Below, one piece after another: positions 24,671 to 35,686 of a DNA stretch of 64,000 bases. The translations under genes and the position numbers were made by a program. The notes beneath the pieces were generated by a model that was not told the DNA's origin, searched no databases, and was given only the letters and a program-made list of their open reading frames with translations. The number at the start of each line of letters is the position of its first letter. Within the stretch, counting starts at the first letter, position 1. The stretch is from the NCBI GenBank assembly GCA_022829145.1, contig CM040755.1, forward strand, positions 8,379,063 to 8,443,062, written 5' to 3'. This stretch comes from Albula goreensis (taxonomy: Eukaryota; Chordata; Actinopteri; Albuliformes; Albulidae).

Positions 24671-25745
24671 GTGAGTCGCTACCTACATGGCTGTTTGCTG
24701 TTTTGCACCACTGTCCTGTACTATGACATGGCACAGAATCTAGCAATGCCTCTGCCAGGGGTTGACCTTTGACCCCAGAAAGAGAAATGAATAGCCAGCC
24801 CTTGGAGAGCTAGAGGTGCACGCTGGTCTGTGGGCTTTGTGTCCCTGCTTTCCCATCCTTGCATCTTGAATGGATGTACAAGCAGGACAATGCCTAACCT
24901 AATGCAAGAGATTCAGCGAGAGCCTCTGTTATACATGAAGGAAACCTTTCCTTTTTGAAAGCCACCTGGCTTTTTACTGTGTGGGCATTCAGAGTAAGGA
25001 TTTCCCATTTAATAAGAGAAAAAATTCTTAACGTTCTTTTGTGTGTGCCTGTTTACTGGAGGATTCCCTCATGGATTTTCCTCTGGATTTTAAAATACCA
25101 TATAAGGCTGTTTTTGTAGGAAGACAAGAGATTCCTTTGTTCTGTCAAACAGGAATAGAGTGATCGCTTCACTCAAGACCACAGACCGCTGGTAAAAGAT
25201 GGGTTCAGGTGCGCAATCTGGCTCTTGTTTTCAGCCATAAATTCTTTTTTTTTCCCTCCCTGTCCTGTTTGGAGGGGAGTATAGTGACCCCCCTTCCCCC
25301 TGTGTTTGTGTGGTTGGCCGGAGGAGCAGCAGAGGTATATAACTCATGACTCTCAGGTGTGTCTGGGTCCTCTCCCTTCTCCCCTCTCTATTTATTTAGC
25401 TGTGTTATTCCAATGCACCGTGAGCAGTTTTGTGTGAAATGAGTGCTGGTGCTTGACACCACCATGTTGTTCACCCAAATATGGAAATTACAAAGGAGAG
25501 TGAGGGCTTGTGTACCTGAGGATAAAGATGAATGAGCGTTGAATGGTTTGAGGCGGGGTGGAATTAAGGGAGGGAGGGGTTGAGACTGATAGCAGGGGGA
25601 AAAAAGAAGCAATTATATGATAAAGAAGAAAGGAACTTTGCAAGGTCTCAAGAAATATTTATTTCCCGAGACCCTTTTGAATTTTAATGAGTTAATTAAG
25701 AATTTTTTTTGGGGTGGGGAGGGGGGGAGAGCTTGCCATGACTAC

Positions 25746-25820
25746 GTGTGTGTGTGTGTGTGTGTGCGCGTGTGTGTGCGTGTGTGTGTGCGTGTGTGTG
25801 TGTGTGTGTGCGTGTATGTG
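25746..25820 (+). repeat. (GT)n microsatellite with CG interruptions
   Basis: TG repeats interrupted by GCGCG and GTGCG words, preceded by a G-rich run at 25710-25730. Confidence 0.92.
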
Positions 25821-27000
25821 TTTGTTAGTTTCTCTATCTATCCTCTGTTAATGAAGGAGATTTTGCTGTTTTGGCAAAAAATTTGGGGAAAAAAAAGCAT
25901 TTGGAGCCTGGTTCTCCTGAGGCCCTGTGAGTCCAGCTGCTGGGACTGGATGCATTGGGAGCACCCTGAAGGAATGCTGGGAATTTGTGTACTTGTTTGC
26001 ACAGTGGGGCCCTCATTAAGTGGCGGGCGCATTGCGCGGCGGGTTTCTGCACATTAACGCGCATTAGCATAAAACTCAGACCCAACAAGGTGCATCCTCT
26101 GCACAGCGGTGCGGGGTCGTCCTCCCAGTCAGGGCTCATTTAATGTACGATAGGGGGCTGTAGTGAACCCGAGGCAGCCCACAGCTGAGCTCCTCGCGGC
26201 GGATACAGAAAGGAGCTTGTGCATGACTGTCCAGACTGATCCACTCAGTCATGAGGTTTAGGCCTCTGAATTTCACAGCGTGTTTTTGAGACGTACAGTA
26301 GCGGTCTTGTTTATGGATTTATCGCTGGGTCGACATACCTCTTATTAGTGAACGTCTGTGTCCTGCTGGTTCAAACTGCATAGAGGCTGTGATTTAGGAA
26401 TGAGTGAGTCATTCTGAAGTGAAAGTCAGTGGCTTGGGTTCAGTAGTCAATCGTCTCTTTAAGAACATGAAATCCCATTAAAAAAATTATTTTTTGTTAT
26501 ATTTACTGTCGTATTTTGTGGAGTGCGTTATATTTTTGGAGGCAAGGAAAATGTCCTTTATCATGTGACCTATTCATTTTTAAATAGAATAACAGAAGCC
26601 TGACATACATTTTGATGACCTTAAAGAACCCAAGTGTCTTTGACTGAAAGAAGCCCAGTGTTTTTGTGTGTTTTAGTTGAGCCCAGTTGCTGACGAGCTG
26701 TCGTAATGCGGGACCTATGAAACATCTCTTATTTTATGCAGCAGACACGAGCCGGTGCACTAGGCCTGTTAGACTTTGCGCAGCGCACACTTTTTGAGCG
26801 GTATGTCAGATGTCTCTCATGGCATTAAGTGAAACCTGGAAGAAACTGCATGAACCCAGGGTTAAGTCCATCAAAGGGCTGGAGCTCAAAGCGAAATTCC
26901 CTCATCTCCAGCAAGAGATTCGTCTAAGCCGGTGTTGTGGAACATTAGGGGGATTCCGGAGGTGAGCGTCTGCAGGGGGTGGGGCGGCAGCCTGCCTAAT

Positions 27001-27390
27001 TGCGGGCATTGTTTGCTCAGCAGCTGTTCGAGCTGGAAACTGACCACCGCTGGGCTGAGTTAATCGGCCTGATTCACGTCGACGGCGACCTAACTGCTGG
27101 CTTTATTAAGCCGCTTTTACAGCTGCGATGGGAACAACGCGTCGGGGCGCGTTGGGTTGTTTGAGCGGAGGGGCCGACACATGGCATACATTATTTAGTG
27201 ATTGTTTCTAGCTCTGCTCGCCGTCTCCACAGTAGCCGCCGCTTGACTCGATATGAGCGGTATGATAATCATCAGGCCGCCGGCTGTGTTTGCTTTCTCT
27301 TTCTTGTCGCGTTGTCGTTGGAGACGCTGCCGCCAACACCGGAAGAAGCGCGTCCGTGGGTTTAGCCACAGTGATCCGATTGCCGCCTGT
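27001..27390 (+). promoter_or_regulatory. CpG-rich intronic patch
   Basis: I count about 37 CpG in 390 bases, including AACGCGTCGGGGCGCG, within an otherwise CpG-poor intron. No convincing exon lies in it. It could be an enhancer, an unannotated promoter or an unmethylated island. Confidence 0.35.
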
Positions 27391-27664
27391 TCCCCCTGGA
27401 CCAGCGATTCTCTTTTGCTCTCTGTGGATGTAATCAGACTGCTTTCACCCACTTCAGCCTATCCTGTCTGGATGATAAAAGCTTTGAGAGATTACTTCTG
27501 CTTGAAATGCAAGATAACAGAACCTAAAGGTAAAACAAAAAACAAATGAAGCTTGCTTTATTGCTAAATGCATCTGTCTGTTTATATTTTCATGTGTAAT
27601 TGTTAATGTATGCATTTTGAGGTGTTTTTAATTTTCATGGAGACAATAAATTAGTGCCCTGGGG

Positions 27665-27880
27665 AGGGGGGGTGTGGTCCTAGTTCCTGTGGGTATTTCC
27701 ACCCCTGTTGCTCAGGCGGTTGCTAACCCCCTCATGGTGGCCTACCTGTCTGGCCTCACACCCCTCTGTACAGAGAGGGGTCCCAGCCGACCTGGTGCTA
27801 AGGTGAATCACTGCAGCCCAGGGCTCAAACCCACGGCCTCCCGAGACAGGTGGAGTCTGGCCCCATAGCCTGCAGTAACA
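27665..27880 (-). repeat. Possible tRNA-derived SINE fragment
   Basis: On the minus strand GTGGGTTTGAGCCC resembles a polymerase III B box (GGTTCGANNCC) and follows GGAGGCC in the usual SINE order. An A box is not clear and no tail was found. This rests on one motif. Confidence 0.22.
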
Positions 27881-29589
27881 CACAGGGATCAGGTGTGCTG
27901 ACCAGGAAACCCCATTGTTTTCTTTACAACCCTCAAAACATTTGCATTTTTTCCATAACTGTCTCCTTACCTCTTTTAATGGCTGCAAGTCGCAGCCTTC
28001 TTTATTTCTTAACACCAGCGATGCAGGGAGTTTTCCAAGGCTATTGAAAATAAACAGAGTACTTGGATTTTGGAAATGCGTTTTGGCAAAAATGACTATC
28101 CCACTGTGGATACCTACTGTCAATGTTTTGCTATTCCCTGCAGTTAAATTGTTTGCTAAAGATTGAATGTAAGCTCCTGGAGAATTACTTTCCCTCCTTT
28201 GCAAGCAAATCCTCTCCTTTTTTTCCCCTTGAAACAAACAAATGAAGGACCTGCACTGCAAGTGGCTTGTGTTACTGACATTAATACACAGCAGCCCCAG
28301 GTACAAACGCAGCACAGAGCTGAGTTTAGTCAGGTGATTGTTAATGACAGACAACAGTACAGTTTCAGACAGCCCTCCTAAGAAAAATGAACAAACCTCT
28401 ATGGAGAATGAGCTAACTGAAGCCTTGCTAATGAGAATTCTTGTTTTTTGTAATGAGTTGCCTTTTGTAGTTATTTTGTGGAGATGTAACTGTGTATGGC
28501 ACCTGCAGAATAAAAGAAAGATTTGAAATCAATTGTTTCAAGAAGATAAGCGAAACAATGGTGCTGCATAAAGAACAATAGCAGCAGTTACAATGTTAGG
28601 CTGTGTAGAGGTGCTAGCATGGAATATGTGTGTGCACATATGCAATGACTGAAAGCCAGCTACTTATACATGTCATATATTTGTTTCTTTTTATGTATGC
28701 ATAATGACATGTTTGACTTGTAAAACAGGTAGCGCTTCTCCAAACGCTACAGGTATTTTGGTGTCAGGGAGATCTGGCTTCGTGTTCTCTTTATTTTGCC
28801 TTCTCAGTTTATTGCACGAAGGTTAAAAAAAAAAAAGTCTGTGCAGTGGAAATGTGATCGGGCACGCAGCGAAGAAGAATTTATGTGCGGGTGGCACACC
28901 ACCAGCCGAGACGGTGATGAAATCTCGCCGTCCGTGGAGCTGTGGAGCTAAGCTCCACATGAAATCAAAGCCCCGGTCACAGCCAGCCCAACACCTAAGA
29001 ACAAATAATCCCTGTTCTTTGACCCGTTTTGGTGTCAGAATAACAAAGCCGGCGGTTCTAATAGAATGTTCGAATAGGATTCTCCAGGTCGGTGCTCCCT
29101 GCTGTTGAAACAGGAAGCGATGTAACAGAATACCACCTGCGATTGTGTGCATCTGTGTGTGGAGAGAGCGAGGTCTCGCCACGGTAGGCGTATCCCCTCA
29201 TGGGACTCTTGGCTGTGGACCAGGTCTGATGTTCAGCCTAAAAACGGGGAAGGACTGCAGGAAACCCCCTACCCCCTGCAAAACACTCGGCAACGCTCCT
29301 GAATCTCTTCTCAAACAGCCTCCACTGACAGTTATCCCCTTAGTTACGAGTTCTTCCCTTTACTGGAGGAAACAATGACTATTTGAAACGGCAACGTATT
29401 TTTAGCTGCTGCTGCTGTTTAAATGAGAATCCAGGCAGAGCGAAAGAGGAGGGGGTGGATGGGTGGGTCTCCTCGGTCCCTTGGTGTCCCCCAGAGACGG
29501 CGTGCGTGTCTGAAAGACGGCAAGCCTCATCAGCCTATGCTCTTACGCTCCCCATACGATGTGAGAATCCTCTGCGCACCGCAGCACCT

Positions 29590-29886
29590 TCTGTGAGAAG
29601 AACACGTGGTGGGTGGGGGGTGTGTTGGAGAGGAGGAGGAGGAGAGAAAGACTTGGCCGCACTACAATTCTGGCATTAGCAGTCCGTCTCTGAGCGGGAG
29701 CTGGAGAGGAGGGTGGATTGAGGAGTTGGCGTCTGAGTGTCAGTGGGAGAGTGCCATAGCCGTAGATACCACCGTGCCTGTGCCTGCTCCAAATCCTCCC
29801 CCCCACCACCCACACTACCCAGCCCCCACCCCCGTTCAGCCCATCCGTCCATCTGCCGCACACCTGCCTCACCCGGAACACAGGTA
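29590..29886 (+). other. Possible untranslated or alternative exon ending at a strong donor
   Basis: A GC-rich stretch ends at CACAG|GTAAGG (donor at 29887). The open frame through it (ending PSAAHLPHPEH plus AG) is phase 2, matching the exon at 39321. However, the frame has no ATG, so it could only be 5' UTR, a cassette exon or chance. Confidence 0.22.
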
Positions 29887-30567
29887 AGGAGGAGCCCAAA
29901 GCAACTCTGTGTCTCTGTACGTCCTCAGCTCAATGTGGGTGGTAGGACTAATGGGGTCCCCTGTTCAGGGTGGTGTCTAAGCTTTTTTTTTTTTTTTTTT
30001 TTTTGTCTGTGGGGTCTCATTGTTACCTGGTCCATGTCTGGTACAGTGGTCTGTAAGTGGTCTGGTAGCTCTTTCTTTGGTTTCCCCATTCACGCTGTTG
30101 TACAGTACCTGTTGAATGGAAGAGAGGCTGCTGCTCTCGTGTTACACCCGGCAGGGGTGGCTGTAGGATACGAGGGGAAAGTGGCTGCGATTGGAGAGAG
30201 AGCCATTGTGTCGCTCAGCAATGTGTTTCATGTCCGGCGTGAAGTTACATTTGTTTCCTTTTTTGCCGCTTGGTAACTGACCTGCAAAACTCTTTATGCA
30301 AGGGGGTGCGGAGCTTGGATACTCCATTGTCAGGGGTGCTTTCGTCCAAAGTACTCTCGTGGTTTCAGGTTCCTCAAAGAGTATCTGAGTGTCTTTGCCC
30401 TTTGTTGCTGCAATGAAGTAAACGGTAAGTATGCTAAACGTGCTGGCCGGCTAAAGCGCTTCGTTGGCACCATTTTGACTCAAAGAGCACTTGGGAGCCA
30501 ATTATACTCTGACTGTGAGCAAAAGCCCAGACTTAACCTAACAGAAGGAAAGGCTTCTTCAAACGAA

Positions 30568-30627
30568 CTATTTCAGAGAATCATTGTGGTCTCAGCTCTA
30601 TTTCAGAGAATCACTGTGGTCGCAGTT
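30568..30627 (+). repeat. 30-bp tandem duplication
   Basis: CTATTTCAGAGAATCATTGT and following ten bases recur immediately at 30598 with three or so differences. Confidence 0.85.
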
Positions 30628-33600
30628 CAGAAACAATGTCAGAGGTTCTCATGCAGCATGATGGGAAGTTAATTAAATTGTTTTGATAGTAGAAGGTTCT
30701 GAAGAGATGCTGTGTCCTGGAAGATGGAGGAATCTGGAAGGGCCAGTTGCATATGAACCTTTTAACATCTGATCCGTTTTGAAAACAGACCATGGAGAGG
30801 ATCTTGAGAATTGCTTGGAGTTTTAACCATTAATATTTCTACAATGCAAAATATTTGGAGAATAATTTCTCCTTGGCATTGAGCAAGCTGCTTTATGTCA
30901 GATCCTTGTAGTCGCAGCAGCAGCTTAGGGAAAGAGAGTGATGTAAATTTGAATTAGCCGTCTGGTTGCCGGATGCCCCCGCCTGGTTTGTTTCTAGTCT
31001 GGTGAGCAGTGCTCAGGGACTTGGCTTCTACAGGGGATTTGCAAACCTAACACCATACGCCCCTCTTCAAACAAGAGTGGTGACGGACAGGGAGGAGAAT
31101 AGGGAGCGTGTCTGTGTTTGATCTCATCGTAGAAACCATGACTTCCCCTGCAATGGTGAAGGACAGAAATGTTTGTGTTTTAATGGAAGAATCTTATGTT
31201 ACCAGGTGGAATGTCAGCTGAATGGTAAGTGATGGACTACTTGGTAAAAATCTTGTCACTGCAGATTAGAAGAAAGCATGAGAGGCTATAATTTCACACC
31301 TCTCATGATCCGTTCTTTTTCATTCTAACCAGCACATTCTGTCTCAAAGGGATTTATTGTGTATATGAGTAACCAATGGGTGGTCAGCATTCATTTCACC
31401 ATGCATGAAATCATATTAGAATACATAATTCCATGTGTTTAGCTCACTGCTCAGTCCCGTTCCACCACCCATATTAATTTATCCATTTATGGTTATAGTG
31501 TGTTGCTGGAAACGAAAGAGAGATGGTAGGCTGTTCTACTCCTCCCCCATCTCCCTGTAGAATAATGCATAATTATAATAACCATAACTACAGAGGGTTA
31601 TACAAGTGTTTGATTGGAAGTGTTTCACACCCTAAATTGTCATTAGCCCAGGCAACAACAATGAATTTAATTACGCTGAAGTGGGACTGTGCCCAGCCTC
31701 ATATTCATATGCAAATGAAGCGGAGTTCAGTATACTGGTACTGGGCTAACCCGATCTGCTCCCCTTCTGGAATGTGACCCTGCAGAACACTGCTTCGCAC
31801 AGTTTTATTTTATTTATTATTATATTTTATTATGCAAAATTATTCAACAGTGTGACCATCATTCATCACAAATATGTTCATGTTCAAAATTCATGTCTCT
31901 TTTTCCATGTCTCACAGACACAAAAACAAATACACACACACACTTCATATATATGTGGAAATATTCAGCAAAAACAATATGTTGCCTGGACTCAAAATGC
32001 AAATTAAGATTTTCAGGCTAAGAGCACATCTGTTAGGATGATGTGTGGGTGGGCGTGTGGGCGTACGCATTTGTGAGCTCCTGGAGGAGCAGGGATTGCA
32101 CTGTGTTTTAGTCCTCGGTTGTTGTGGGTCAGTATGCAGTGCAGAGCTTTCTCTCAGTGTTCACCTGCAGGGGAAAGGTGTGTGCCAGTGAGGATATGAA
32201 AGGCCCAGCAGAGGTGTGTGAGAGAGACTTTGCTTTGACAGAGCGACGGTGGAGCGGAGGACGGGGCTTTCCTCTGTTCAGGGGGGCTGGGTTGGCCCGG
32301 TCAGCTCAGAAAATGACCGCGTGTGTTGACACAACTAACTGTGGGCTTAGACGTGGTGGGGCAGTCCCGACCACAAGCCTGGAGCATGCTCAGTTCACAC
32401 CGCAAAGTGGGTCAAGCGGCCACTCCGCTCTGCCCCTTGCAGACTCAGCAAGGCTCGCTCCGGCTCCTCAGTGGTCCCAGAGCAGCGCAGGAACAATGAA
32501 ACTGAGCTCAGCCTCCGTTCGCACAGGAGCCTTTTAAAAAATGCCTTCCTCCAAACTACAATCCGCAGGTTTGTTTAGGGTTCGCCTGAGTGCAATTGGC
32601 TGGTAGAAAAAGTGTTGTTCTGGCAGCCGGGCAAGTAAACCCACAAATCTGCCATCTCTCAAAAGTCAAACATGAAAAACAAATCTCACAGATGATGTTT
32701 TGTATTGTTTCAAATCTCAAATAACTACTGTTATTGAACATGTGTTTTAAAACAGTTGTTTTTATTTTTGTTGTAGAATTTTATTGTATTTAAATTTTGT
32801 GTGAAGAATAGTGAAACCGCCAAGTTCCTCAGCTTCTCAGTCCAGATGTGCTGAAGGTTGAGTGGAAATAGAAAATTCTAGTCTTACCTCCGCAATAAGG
32901 AGGGCCCCCCATGTGAAAAAGAGGACTGCAATTTTCAGAGATTTGTTGTGCTTGAATTCCTGACACTCTGACCCTGTCATTTCTCTGGGTTTCAGACAGC
33001 TGTGTCATTACACACCACAGGGCTTGGACGTCTTTGCTGGAATGCACTGGCCGTCTCCAGGCCGGTCTACCCCGCATTCTCCCAGTCTATGCAGCCTGCA
33101 TGCCTAGTGGAAGCAATTTATACAACAACAAAAAAACCTCACAGTCCTCTAAATATAAGGCTTTTATATCACATCCCTGCCTGCATTTAAAAGCATCTGG
33201 TCTCACACCATCCGTGCTGTTGGTAAGTTTTGTTAGCCTTTCTGAGGATTAAGCGAATCTAAATTGGATGTGCTTGTTTCTGGCAGACCGCTGCATTTTA
33301 TACCGGCTTAAAATTAACAGTTTGTCTTTTTCATGTGCATTCTGGGTGCTCGGATGACAAACTTATTTTCTGTTACACTGGCTATATTAACAGAACAGAC
33401 TAAATGCCTTGGACCATTTACAATGATTAACCAGCGGAAAGAAACGATAGCAGTGGCGCAAGTGTTTCAGCCATGGTTTCACCTGTGTTGACCTATGATG
33501 TAACCAAAGTATTTTCAGGGGTGAATGCACTTAAAAAATCACCCCTGTTTCAAGGTCCTAATTAAACTCAGACACCGGCACCCCGCAATATACCATTGTG

Positions 33601-33832
33601 GAGAAAGAAGAGCTTACATGAGCCGATGTCAAGACTGTGCTGCAGGTGGATGTTTCTAAAGTGGGGGAAGCCTTTTTAAAGAGCTTGCTTTCAGGGACAA
33701 AGAGAATGAGCACTTCGGAGGACGTTACAGGGATCTGTATGGCTTTGTATATCAGCCCCCTCAAGATCCTTCAAGCTTTTCAAGCACCCAAATTGTGAGG
33801 AAAGTATGTGGAGATAAAGTATGTGCGGGAGG

Positions 33833-33834
<2 letters not shown>

Positions 33835-33926
<92 letters not shown>

Positions 33927-33984
33927 ATATGTGTGTGTGCATGTGTGTGTGTGTGTGTGTGCATATGTGTGTGTGTGTGCGTCT
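33835..33984 (+). repeat. (GT)n microsatellite, about 150 bp
   Basis: About 90 bp of pure TG followed by TG blocks separated by GCATATG and GCATG. Confidence 0.97.
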
Positions 33985-35229
33985 GTGAGCATTATTTGAG
34001 GAGTCGGACTGGGGGCAGCGGGTGGATCATTATCGCCTCATCATCATCCAGCCATCTCACTAAATATAGATAAAGGACTGCAGCTGCACAAAGGAGAGGT
34101 GTGACCTGGGCCCTGGCATCTTTGTGAAAGAGATTACTGTGTGTTTACCTTCAGCAGGGGATGGGGGAAACTGAATCTGTACCAAACAATGTTGTTGCAC
34201 TTGCATGCTTTGCTCTCACCGATGTGTGAAGTGGCTCCGTCTGATTCGTTGGAGGAGAATGTTCACTTTTAACGTTAAGATTCCCCCTGTTTGTATTTTG
34301 AAGGATTTGAAGCAAAAAAAAAAGTAAGCTCATAATTTTAGCTTCTTTACCCGTTTCTTAATCTTAACAAAGAAAGAGAATTTAAAAGAATAGGGTTTTT
34401 TTTTTGTTTCTTGGCTGTTGTTCAGATTTGGGAGGTTTATGTGCCTGTGTACATATTAAATTATAGTTTGATGGGCAGTATGTTGCTGCTGAGGCTTTAG
34501 GGTGAAGTAGAAAAAAAAACAAGCAGAAAAGAGTGGGTTTTCATAAGGGCGTAGTTCTCAGAGGTTTATCTTTCTGGAGTAATTCCCATCAGTACGTATG
34601 CTCTTTTCCTTTAAATAACAGCAGTGCTTGACCCCTTGGTCTGACCCTGAAAAATCCTCTTTAGGCAAAATGGCGAGGGAAAACAGGCTTTCCTGGAATG
34701 TACAAATTGGATTGGTTTAGGGAGTCCACTCGCTCCTTTTGCTGCGGCCCTGTTGACTTAGCAAATATCCGTAAGCTTACCCGCAAAACCCTTTCCAGCA
34801 GGCACAATTAAAGCTAGGAGTTCTTTTGAACTCCTCCGTACTCACTCTTCCACTGTATCAAACTAGATTATCAAGTTTCCTTGTGGAGCTCCTTAGCAGT
34901 GCAGAGAGGGATTGGTCTTTGTTCTCTGCGGTTCAAGCGAACCTCAGAAAATGGTTTTATCGGTAGAATCTCAACCTGTAATTGTCGGACCGAACAAGGT
35001 ACGTCATTGCCACTAAAGCGAACCCAGCGCAATGAGTTCCTTTACAAAAGAAAGCAGTCAGACGTCCTTTTACTCTGGGTTTCATGCCTGTTTCTTGGGA
35101 ACTATCAGTGAAAGTGTATTGAATCACATGTTCTCTCATGTTCTTTGCTAATTAGCATCCTGTTGTTTGTTAATGGGGGGAATTGGGATAGCTGTCATCG
35201 GGCCTCCCTCATTCCTCCCCCACTCACTG

Positions 35230-35588
35230 AATCACAAAGCGGCCCCCCGCCACCCGCTCCCCCCCACCCCCTCCCAGGGGTGCTGACCTCTCCTGTGCCG
35301 AAAGCCCTGACCCGCGCCCATTTCAGCACTTTGCAGGTTAACTGCGCATAGGGATCGGGTTACGGGCTTGCCGGTGATCTGTTACAAGCCCTCGCTCGCA
35401 GTGAGTCCTCTCAGAGAGCGACAGGCGCTACAGCAGGACAGACCGCTGAGTCAGCGTAGTGCAGCCGTGGCACAGAGAGAGAGATCGAGGGAAACAGAAA
35501 GAGAGAGAGACAGAGAGAGAGAGAGTGTGTGTGAAAGAGAGGGAGCGAGTGTGTATGAGAGAGACAGAGACAGACAGAGAGAAACCTC
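35230..35588 (+). promoter_or_regulatory. nav2: Candidate internal promoter and 5' UTR with MARE and (GA)n
   Basis: CpG-rich from about 35240 to 35470. It contains GCTGAGTCAGC at 35445-35455, a palindromic MAF-recognition/AP-1 core, then a GA/CAGA-rich run (35469-35580) leading to the ATG at 35589. GA-rich 5' UTRs next to CpG-rich promoters are common. The transcription start is not determined. Confidence 0.45.
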
Positions 35589-35686
35589 ATGAAGCTCTCC
35601 GTTGAAAGAGCCGACTTCAGCGCCTTCCCCAAAACTCTGCGCGCCCGCTACAGCCCAGGAACTCCATGGCTCGCCGGCGCACCGAG
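35589..35686 (+). CDS. nav2: Alternative first exon of nav2 (MKLSVERADFSAFP...)
   Basis: ATG at 35589 opens 32 codons plus two bases: MKLSVERADFSAFPKTLRAR then YSPGTPWLAGAP, ending at donor CCGAG|GTGAGA. The phase 2 end matches the exon at 39321, giving AP-S-WDDSSSVSSG. The product would be a short Nav2 that starts at the WDDSSS block and keeps the coiled coil and the AAA+ domain encoded downstream. I recall annotated short human NAV2 transcripts of about 1,490 residues, a length that would fit a start near this junction, but cannot verify that the N-terminus is the same. Confidence 0.62.

Noticed and set aside
27680-28354. 224-codon minus-strand frame
   Set aside because: Mixed composition, no domain. 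It overlaps a likely SINE fragment and looks like a chance frame.
29543-29899. Minus-strand Gly/Trp-rich frame
   Set aside because: Reverse of a Pro/His-rich GC stretch; no start context or splice logic.
33691-33999. His-Thr and Cys-Val frames on both strands (also at 6.6, 19.3 and 43.4 kb)
   Set aside because: Translations of (GT)n microsatellites.
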